Source: Alloactinosynnema sp. L-07 (lineage in GTDB: Bacteria; Actinomycetota; Actinomycetes; Mycobacteriales; Pseudonocardiaceae). Taken from it: a stretch of DNA of 64,000 nucleotides. The translations under genes were made by a program, and so were the position numbers. The notes under the pieces were generated by a model. It was given only the letters and a program-made list of their open reading frames with translations, did not search any database and was not told the origin of the DNA. The stretch spans positions 5,022,001 to 5,086,000 of the forward strand of contig NZ_LN850107.1 in assembly GCF_900070365.1 (NCBI RefSeq), read 5' to 3'. Positions within the stretch are counted from its first letter, which is position 1, and the number at the start of each line of letters is the position of its first letter. Below, in pieces: positions 54,752 to 61,990 of this stretch.

Positions 54752-54918
54752 CTAGAGCTGTGTCCATGAGCGTTGTCGGGCTATCGGCGGATCCAGGTTT
54801 CCGCTGGGCGTGCCGCCGGAATGCCGCTCGTACTGGGTGTACTTGGGCGTTCCGGCGGTGCGGCCAGCGGGAAGCTGGGCCGTCGAGAGCCTGGCAACGT
54901 TCGTGGACACAGCTCTAG
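54752..54918 (+). repeat. 167-bp CTAG-bounded structured element, copy 2
   Basis: Same length and internal spacing as the copy at 45475-45641 with the core (54823-54848) identical and in the same orientation. The 24-nt outer arms are complementary within the copy (22 of 24, the exceptions being G-U pairs) but differ from the arms of copy 1 at most positions. The inner hairpin (54804-54867) upper stem keeps pairing while its sequence changes (for example G-C to C-G at element positions 63/106 and 65/104). An additional 5-bp hairpin (GCGGA/TCCGC) is at 54787-54804. It lies between DUF1918 and a lipoprotein gene, both rightward. Confidence 0.85.
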
Positions 54919-54957
54919 GTAGCCTGTGGCCCTCTTCGACTCCACAAGGGGGGCACC

Positions 54958-55338
54958 ATGCGATCTCGGCTGGCGACCATCCTGGCCGCGGCGGTACTGA
55001 CGGCTGGTCTGACCGCGTGCCAGCAGGTGCGCGAGGCCACGAGCGCGGCTGACGCGGCCACCGACAAGGCGAGCATCTGCCTTGAGGCGGTCCGGCTCGC
55101 GGGCTTCTACCCGGACGTCTCCAACCCTGACCAGGCGGTGAAGGACGCGGAGAAGACCGCGCAGGAGCTGTCCGCGCTCGCGGAGAAGACCGGCGACACG
55201 ACGCTCAAGGACGCCATCAACGGCGTGTCGGACAAGATCGGGGCGCTCGGCCCCGGCTCGATCGACCCCGCGAACGTGGCGGCGTGGGCCAAGGAGAAGG
55301 TCGGCGCGGTCAACGCGCTGTCCCAGGCCTGCCTGTAA
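54958..55338 (+). CDS. small lipoprotein, alpha-helical
   Basis: A 126-residue precursor. Signal peptide MRSRLATILAAAVLTAGL with lipobox LTAC, then a short helical domain (AVKDAEKTAQELSALAEKTG, TTLKDAINGVSDKIGAL). Two Cys in the mature part (SICLEA, SQACL) may form a disulfide. No family recognised. A strong terminator follows. Confidence 0.8.
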   Translation: MRSRLATILAAAVLTAGLTACQQVREATSAADAATDKASICLEAVRLAGFYPDVSNPDQAVKDAEKTAQELSALAEKTGDTTLKDAINGVSDKIGALGPGSIDPANVAAWAKEKVGAVNALSQACL

Positions 55339-55353
55339 TTACCGCTGGAAACA

Positions 55354-55390
55354 CTGATGGCCGCCTGCCGAGTCGGCAGGCGGCCATCAG
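55354..55390 (+). terminator. 16-bp perfect terminator hairpin
   Basis: CTGATGGCCGCCTGCC and its exact complement with a GAGTC loop, 15 bp after the lipoprotein stop and just before the convergent ssgA-like stop, so it may serve both. Confidence 0.9.
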
Positions 55391-55400
55391 GTCCGCGGGA

Positions 55401-55805
55401 TTACACGTTCGTGATTTCCTCGATCAGGGCATCGACGTCGAAATGATCGCTCTCCGCACCCAACGGAACGATCTTTGTGGTGGCCAGCAAGAACCGCTCC
55501 ACCGCGTCGTGGTCCATTTCCAGCACCGCGTGCCCCTCCGGCGACTCGATCTCGAGCACCATGACCGACTTACCGCCGGAGAACTCCGGGCTGAGCCGCA
55601 CGTCACCCTCGCCTGACGGGCCGATCAGCCCCGCGACCAGCAGGTCCCTCGCGAAGATCCACTCGACCCAGCGGTCCCGGTCGGTCTGGAACGCCGCGGT
55701 GATGGTGAACGGTTCGTCTGCCCGGTACGTCCACCGGGAGCGCACCGGGGTGCTGCCGCCATACAGCGAGATGAGTTGCTCAGTGTGCTGCGCGTTGGTG
55801 GTCAT
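55401..55805 (-). CDS. SsgA-family sporulation/cell division protein
   Basis: A 134-residue SsgA-like protein (SALP). ATG 55805 follows AGGAGG. Family motifs are RWTYRADEPFTITAAFQ, WIFARDLLVAGLIGPSGEGD and DHDAVERFLLATTKIVPLG. SALPs occur only in morphologically complex actinomycetes and control septum placement and peptidoglycan remodelling, for example through SsgB recruiting FtsZ. Which subfamily this belongs to cannot be settled here. Confidence 0.92.
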   Translation of the reverse strand: MTTNAQHTEQLISLYGGSTPVRSRWTYRADEPFTITAAFQTDRDRWVEWIFARDLLVAGLIGPSGEGDVRLSPEFSGGKSVMVLEIESPEGHAVLEMDHDAVERFLLATTKIVPLGAESDHFDVDALIEEITNV

Positions 55806-56071
55806 CTCGTCGCCTCCTGTTCCCGGTTTCCGCTCGTGGTTGTGCGAACCCGTCAGCTGGGAAACGTCGCGCTCGGCGGTCTGTGATGCCAAGACCTGCA
55901 CATTCACGCGATCGGGGGACGAGGCCACGATCGGTATATACCCGTTTGCAGGGAGTTCGTAACGGGATCGGCACCTACGAGCTGTCGGTCCCAACAGGAC
56001 ACGAAACGCTGCCCTTCCTGCGGCCTTCCCATCCGCGACGGCGCCCCTGGCCAGGGGGTATTCCTCGATGT

Positions 56072-56698
56072 ATGCGCTTCTCCAGATCGAACACCTTCTA
56101 CGGCGACCCGCTCGACGACGTCTCGGGGTGGGCGGAGGTGATCACCCAGAACGTGGCGGCGCACCAGGTCAGTGCCACCGAGGCCGCCGTGTTCATGTGG
56201 CTGAGCCCCGAGGACAACACCTGGTGGTACGTGGAGGTGACGCTCGACGACTACCAGGCCGTCACCGCCGAGCCCATGGACATCGCCGAGGACGAACCGA
56301 CCAACACCTACGCCCTCGACGACAACTGCTACTACTGCACCGCCGCCGCCCTGCGCGGCATCACGGTGGACAAGCTCATCACCGAGACCGAGCTGATGCA
56401 GTACGCGGGCGGCGCCACCGTCCCCGAGGTCGATGAGCTGTTCGCCGCGGCGGGCCTGTCCACCGCCTACACCGAGTACTCGACCTTCGACGAGGTCCAA
56501 CAGGCCGTCGTCGCGGCCGCGGACGACAACGACAAGAAGTTCGCGCTGTGCTTCGTCCGCGCCGACGGGAGCGGCCACGCCGTCGTCGTCAGCAGGGAAC
56601 AAGGCCAGACCAAGTTCCTCGACTACCAGCCCAGCGAGGCCGACGACGCCCACGACGACGTCAGCCAGGGCGCGACGTTCCTGCTCTACCCCCAGTGA
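56072..56698 (+). CDS. stand-alone papain-fold (Tox-PL-like) protein
   Basis: A 208-residue protein without signal or membrane segment. The C-terminal half has a papain-like triad: DDNCYYCTAAAL (catalytic Cys86 or Cys89), GSGHAVVVSREQG (His169) and KFLDYQ (Asp184). This order and spacing match the toxin glutamine-deamidase/Tox-PL fold. The N-terminal part (WAEVITQNVAAHQ, MWLSPEDNTWWYVEV) is a separate small domain. Effector, immunity-linked enzyme or house-cleaning peptidase are all possible; no immunity partner is adjacent. ATG 56072 is used, with a distant AGGGGG. Confidence 0.72.
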   Translation: MRFSRSNTFYGDPLDDVSGWAEVITQNVAAHQVSATEAAVFMWLSPEDNTWWYVEVTLDDYQAVTAEPMDIAEDEPTNTYALDDNCYYCTAAALRGITVDKLITETELMQYAGGATVPEVDELFAAAGLSTAYTEYSTFDEVQQAVVAAADDNDKKFALCFVRADGSGHAVVVSREQGQTKFLDYQPSEADDAHDDVSQGATFLLYPQ

Positions 56699-56703
56699 CG
56701 CCG

Positions 56704-56734
56704 AACGCCCGGCCGGAAGTCCCGGCCGGGCGTT
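56704..56734. terminator. bidirectional terminator
   Basis: AACGCCCGGCCGG and exact complement (13 bp) around AAGTC between the convergent Tox-PL-like and mdh genes. Confidence 0.85.
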
Positions 56735-56749
56735 GGGGAATCCAGCGGA

Positions 56750-57769
<1,020 letters not shown>

Positions 57770-58011
57770 TCAAGGAGAGACCGCTGGTTCACGGGCGCGT
57801 CCACGCGGCAGGCTGCCCTGTCAGCAGCGTCGCCCGGCACCCGGGAGGCTACCAAGCACCCGGGGGTCCGGACCGCGCGCGGTGAGAAGGGTCTCGACGG
57901 TCCCTATCGGGTGGTTCTGTGCCGACAGGCCCCTGAACTGCGTCATCAGCCCCTCCGCGCGGTCGATCATGAGCGCATCGGCGGGCCAGGCGGAGGGAAT
58001 CACACCGGAAC

Positions 58012-58800
58012 ATGGTTATCGAACTGCTCGGCGAGGAGTTGCGCGGGCATCGGGAGGGGGCGGGGCTGAGCCTGGCGGAGGTGACCGTGCGGACCGGCAT
58101 CAGCACGTCGAAGCTGAGCCGGATGGAGAACGGCCGCAAACCGCAGAAGTCCGGCGACGTCGACCTGCTCCTCAAGGTCTACGGCGTGCACGGCTCCCGC
58201 CGCGACGACCTGCTCGCCCTGGTCGACGGCATGGGCGGGGCGCAGTCGGCCACGCTGCGGGTGCTGGAGTCCAAGGCGACCATGCTGGTCGACTACGAGC
58301 AGGCCATCGTCCCGGCGCTGCTGCAGACCGTCCCCTACGCCCAGGCCGCGCTGCGCGAGGTCAGCATGATCGACGAGAGCTGCGTCGAGGAGCAGTACAC
58401 CCACCGCCTGCGCCGTCAGGCCGTGTTGCGCCGGGCCCAGCCGCCGCGGTTCTTCGCCATCGTGGCCGAGTCGGCCCTGCGCGCGGCCGTCGGCGGCCGC
58501 GACGTCATGCGGGGCCAGCTGCGCTACCTGGGCGAGGCGGGGCGGAAGCCGAACGTGACCATCCGCGTGGTCCCCGACCTGCCGCACGGCCACCCCGGCC
58601 TCGGCGGACCGTTCCAGCGGCTGCAGTTCCGCGAGCGCGGCGCCGTGGTGGTGTTGGAGAACCGAACATCGACGGTGATCGTCGAGGACCTTGCCGAGGT
58701 CAAGATCTACGACCGGATCGTGGTCGAGCTGCTCAGTGTCGCGCTGAGCGAGGAGGACTCGCTGGCCATGATCGAGAGTCTGACCATGGCGCCCGCCTGA
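58012..58800 (+). CDS. XRE-family regulator with DUF5753
   Basis: A 262-residue protein: HTH EELRGHREGAGLSLAEVTV plus STSKLSRMENGRKPQ, then the DUF5753 domain (MLVDYEQAIVPALLQTVPYA, FFAIVAESALRAAVGGRD, VTIRVVPDLPHGHPGL). It lacks an adjacent DUF397 partner, unlike the pair at 25.4 kb. ATG 58012 is the first good start. Its stop abuts the convergent DUF3017 stop. Confidence 0.9.
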   Translation: MVIELLGEELRGHREGAGLSLAEVTVRTGISTSKLSRMENGRKPQKSGDVDLLLKVYGVHGSRRDDLLALVDGMGGAQSATLRVLESKATMLVDYEQAIVPALLQTVPYAQAALREVSMIDESCVEEQYTHRLRRQAVLRRAQPPRFFAIVAESALRAAVGGRDVMRGQLRYLGEAGRKPNVTIRVVPDLPHGHPGLGGPFQRLQFRERGAVVVLENRTSTVIVEDLAEVKIYDRIVVELLSVALSEEDSLAMIESLTMAPA

Positions 58801-59040
58801 TCAGCGCGAGAGCGGGCCACCCTCGATGGTCATCGCGACCGCGATCACCATCACGCCGAAGGCGGTGTAGGCGAGCACGTCGATAGCGCGGCTGCGGATC
58901 GCCACCAGGCCCGCCTGCTCGTCGCGCAGCAGCGCGCGCAGGCCCGCGGCCAACAGCAGCGCGAGGCCGATCCACACCGTTCCCTCACGCCAGTAGTACT
59001 GGGTGATCCGCACGAGCCCGACCACCACCACCGCCATCAC
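58801..59040 (-). CDS. DUF3017 membrane protein, apparent frameshift at 5' end
   Basis: The frame encodes about 79 residues with three membrane segments (MAVVVVGLVRIT, WIGLALLLAAGLRALL, VLAYTAFGVMVIAVAMT), the DUF3017 protein that normally follows folD. In-frame sequence upstream of the ATG still looks like the N-terminus (KHPALVHLPFALV) but has no start. The GTG that overlaps the folD stop (59097-59099) is in another frame; one extra G in the run at 59089-59093 would join them into a 99-residue protein of normal size. Confidence 0.75.
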   Translation of the reverse strand: MMAVVVVGLVRITQYYWREGTVWIGLALLLAAGLRALLRDEQAGLVAIRSRAIDVLAYTAFGVMVIAVAMTIEGGPLSR

Positions 59041-59095
59041 CAGCGCGAACGGCAGATGGACCAGGGCGGGGTGCTTACCGGTGCGCGGCCCCCGC

Positions 59096-59950
59096 TCACG
59101 CGGACAGGTTCCGCTCCGCGGCGGCGACGGTGTTGCTCATGAGCATCGCGATGGTCATCGGGCCGACGCCGCCGGGCATCGGGGCCAGGAAGCCCGCGAC
59201 CTCCCGCACGTCCGGGTGGACGTCGCCGACCAGGCCCGCGTCGGTGCGGGTGACGCCGACGTCGAGCACCGCGGCGCCGGGCTTGATCATGTCCGCGGTG
59301 ATCAGGCCCGCGTTGCCCGCGGCCGCGACGACGATGTCGGCGCGGCGGACCTCGGCGGCGAGGTCCTTGGTGCCGGTGTGGCACAGGGTGACCGTGGCGT
59401 TCTCGCTGCGGCGGGTCAGCAGCAGACCCAGCGGGCGGCCGACGGTCACACCGCGGCCGACCACGGTGACGCGCGCGCCCGCGAGCGGGACGTCGTAGCG
59501 GCGCAGCAGCTCCACGATGCCGACCGGGGTGCACGGCAGCGGGCCTTCGTCGCCGAGGACGAGCTTGCCCAGGTTGACCGGGTGCAGGCCGTCTGAGTCC
59601 TTGGCCGGGTCGACCCGCTGCAGCGCGCGGCCCGCGTCGAGGTGGCCGGGCAGCGGGAGCTGGATCAGGTAGCCGGTGCACTCCGGGTTGGCGTTCAGCT
59701 CGTCGATGACGGCTTCCAGCTCGGCCTGGGTGGTCTCGGCGGGCAGGTCGCGGCGGATCGAGTTGAGACCGATCTTCTTGCAGGTGCGGTGCTTGCTGCG
59801 GACATAGGACTGGGAGCCTGCGTCGTCGCCGACCAGCACCGTGCCAAGGCCGGGAACCACACCGCGCGCGGCGAGGGCCTCGACCCGGCCGCGCAACTCG
59901 GCGAGGATCGCGTCACGGGTGGCATTGCCGTCAAGAATCGTCGCGGTCAC
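59096..59950 (-). CDS. folD: methylenetetrahydrofolate dehydrogenase / methenyltetrahydrofolate cyclohydrolase
   Basis: A 284-residue bifunctional folate enzyme. [20 protein letters not shown] carries the catalytic Yxxx[13 protein letters not shown] and the NADP-binding [18 protein letters not shown] follow, then [15 protein letters not shown] 59950 is chosen (AGAGG nine bases upstream), giving the usual length. Supplies 10-formyl-THF for purine synthesis. Coupled to the DUF3017 gene. Confidence 0.95.
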   Translation of the reverse strand: MTATILDGNATRDAILAELRGRVEALAARGVVPGLGTVLVGDDAGSQSYVRSKHRTCKKIGLNSIRRDLPAETTQAELEAVIDELNANPECTGYLIQLPLPGHLDAGRALQRVDPAKDSDGLHPVNLGKLVLGDEGPLPCTPVGIVELLRRYDVPLAGARVTVVGRGVTVGRPLGLLLTRRSENATVTLCHTGTKDLAAEVRRADIVVAAAGNAGLITADMIKPGAAVLDVGVTRTDAGLVGDVHPDVREVAGFLAPMPGGVGPMTIAMLMSNTVAAAERNLSA

Positions 59951-59963
59951 GGGCCCCATCCTC

Positions 59964-60872
59964 TCACTCGCGGCGTGGACTGGCGGCGACCCCCACCGCG
60001 ACGAAGGTGATCACCACGCCCGCGACCGTGGCGGCCTGGAGCCCGCCCGCGGCCACGTCGAGCAGCAGCGCGCCCGCCAGCTGGCCCGCGACCGCGCACA
60101 GGCCGACCATCAGCACACCGATCAGCCGCACCGCGAACACCGCGGTCGACAGCGCGAACACGCCCAGCGCGCCGCCCGCGTAGAGCCACCACTGCGGCGG
60201 CAGCGCGTCGGGCAGCCCGCGCAGCGCGACGTCGACCCCCGAGGCCAGCAGGAGCGCGACCAGGCCGACGGCGAAATTGAGGGCCGAGGCCACCGCGACG
60301 CTGTCGGCGGTCGCCCTGACCTGGCCGTTCACCGCCTGCTGCCAGCCGATCCCGACCCCGGCCAGCGCTGGGACCAGCGCCAGCCACAGGTGTCCCGACC
60401 TGCCGAACTCGTCGGACACCGCGACCCCGACGGCGACGACCGCGAGCGCCGCCCCAAAGGCGCGCGACGCCGTGATCGGCTGCGGTTCGCCTGGCGCGAG
60501 GCCCGCCCGGTCGACCGCCAGGCTGCTGACGACCTGGCCCGCCACGACGGCGACGGTGAACACCGCGACCCCGAGCGCCGACACCGTCAAGCCCTGGGAT
60601 GTCACGTACCAGGCGCCCGCGGTGCCGCCGAGACACTGCCACGGCCGCAGTCGGCGGGCCCTCAGACCGTCGATGAGGCGCTGTACCGCCGCCCGGGTTG
60701 CGGGTGTGGCGGCCACTGCGCTCGCGAGGATCACCAGGCCGATGGCGAAGGAGATAGCCGCCGCGATCAGGCCGTCACCCAGCGCGCTGCCCAACTCGCC
60801 GTTGATCCGCGCCTGGAGCGCGAGCACGACACCGCCGAGCACGGCGACGACCGCGCCCAACGGCTTCGACAC
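59964..60872 (-). CDS. DMT-family transporter (YdcZ type)
   Basis: A 302-residue membrane protein with about ten hydrophobic segments in two similar halves ([20 protein letters not shown] and [19 protein letters not shown]), the internal duplication of the DMT_YdcZ family. QxxxNGxL/V motifs occur in both halves. Substrate unknown. It overlaps nothing but is only two bases from the upstream regulator gene, so the two are co-transcribed. Confidence 0.87.
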   Translation of the reverse strand: MSKPLGAVVAVLGGVVLALQARINGELGSALGDGLIAAAISFAIGLVILASAVAATPATRAAVQRLIDGLRARRLRPWQCLGGTAGAWYVTSQGLTVSALGVAVFTVAVVAGQVVSSLAVDRAGLAPGEPQPITASRAFGAALAVVAVGVAVSDEFGRSGHLWLALVPALAGVGIGWQQAVNGQVRATADSVAVASALNFAVGLVALLLASGVDVALRGLPDALPPQWWLYAGGALGVFALSTAVFAVRLIGVLMVGLCAVAGQLAGALLLDVAAGGLQAATVAGVVITFVAVGVAASPRRE

Positions 60873-60874
60873 GC

Positions 60875-61861
60875 TCAGATCCAGCGGTGCCGGACGGCGT
60901 GCACGGCGAGTTGGAAGCGGGTCGTGGCGCCCGCGTGGTCCATCAGGCGCTGCAGGTGCCGGAACACCGTGCGCCTACTGACGCCGAGCTGGCGGGCGAT
61001 GGAGTCGTCGTTGGCGCCCGCGGCGAGCAGGCCGAGCAGGCGCTGCTCGATCGGCTGCACCGGCGAGGCCGCGCGGACGGCACCGTGCAGCGGCACCGCC
61101 AGCCGCCACGACGCCTCGAACAGCCCGATCAGGGCCGAGAGCAGGCTGCTGGGCCGCACGACGAGCAGCGACCGGTTGACGTCGGCCTCGGCGACGGGCA
61201 GCGAGACGGTGGCGAACTGCTGGTCGATGATCGTCAGCTTGACCGGCACCTCGGGCAGGACCCTGGCCTGCTCACCGGCGGCGACGCACGGCTGGATGTT
61301 GTGCGCGTAGCGGCCGGGGTCCTCGACGGCGGCACGCGAGTAGACGACCTTGTAGGTGACCTCGCCGCGGGCCAGCTGCTCCAGCTCGGCCTTGTTGACG
61401 TGGCCCTCGGTGAAGTACGGGGGCGAGTCCAGCCTGCGGATCTCGGTGCGCGCGCTCAGCTCCATCTGCTGGATCCGCTGGGCGATGGCGGTACCGGTGA
61501 CCACCTCGATCAGGTCATCGGTGCGCTGTGGGGAGATCGCGCGGCGGAACGTGTCGTACGCGTTGAGCGTGGCGACCCGCGCCTGCTCCAGCTCCGACTC
61601 CCGGCGGCGGCTGAGGATCTGTAGACCGGAGGCGGGCGGGACCGGCGTTATCGTCAGCCCGTCGGGGCCACCCGCGCCGACCAGACCCGCGTCGATCAGC
61701 GCGCGCAGACCGCGTCGGACCAGGTCAAGGTGTTCGGCCGACCCGACCGCGATCTCCTCGGCCGTCGACGGGCCGGTGCGCAGCAGGTAGGTGTAGCAGC
61801 GGATCTCGTCGTCGGGCAGCCCCAGACGAGACAGGTGCGGCGCGAGATCGCCCTCGGACAT
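60875..61861 (-). CDS. TrmB-like regulator with C-terminal LuxR-type HTH
   Basis: A 328-residue protein from ATG 61861 (MSEGDLA). N-terminal winged helix of TrmB type (LSRLGLPDDEIRCYTYLLRTG, TAEEIAVGSAEHLDL), a central sensor-like domain and a C-terminal HTH (LLGLLAAGANDDSIARQLGV, SRRTVFRHLQRLMDHAGA) of the LuxR/response-regulator family. Such proteins regulate secondary metabolism or transport in actinomycetes. Adjacent to the DMT transporter, likely its regulator. Confidence 0.88.
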   Translation of the reverse strand: MSEGDLAPHLSRLGLPDDEIRCYTYLLRTGPSTAEEIAVGSAEHLDLVRRGLRALIDAGLVGAGGPDGLTITPVPPASGLQILSRRRESELEQARVATLNAYDTFRRAISPQRTDDLIEVVTGTAIAQRIQQMELSARTEIRRLDSPPYFTEGHVNKAELEQLARGEVTYKVVYSRAAVEDPGRYAHNIQPCVAAGEQARVLPEVPVKLTIIDQQFATVSLPVAEADVNRSLLVVRPSSLLSALIGLFEASWRLAVPLHGAVRAASPVQPIEQRLLGLLAAGANDDSIARQLGVSRRTVFRHLQRLMDHAGATTRFQLAVHAVRHRWI

Positions 61862-61990
61862 GCCGCGAAGGTTGGCACAGATGTGACGGTGACACAAACA
61901 GGTTGCCCCGTGCCGCTGTCGAGCGATGTGGCAGGGTCAACGACCGAACCACCGTATGCCGGGGGCTTGCGGACAGGAGAAGATGTCTAC

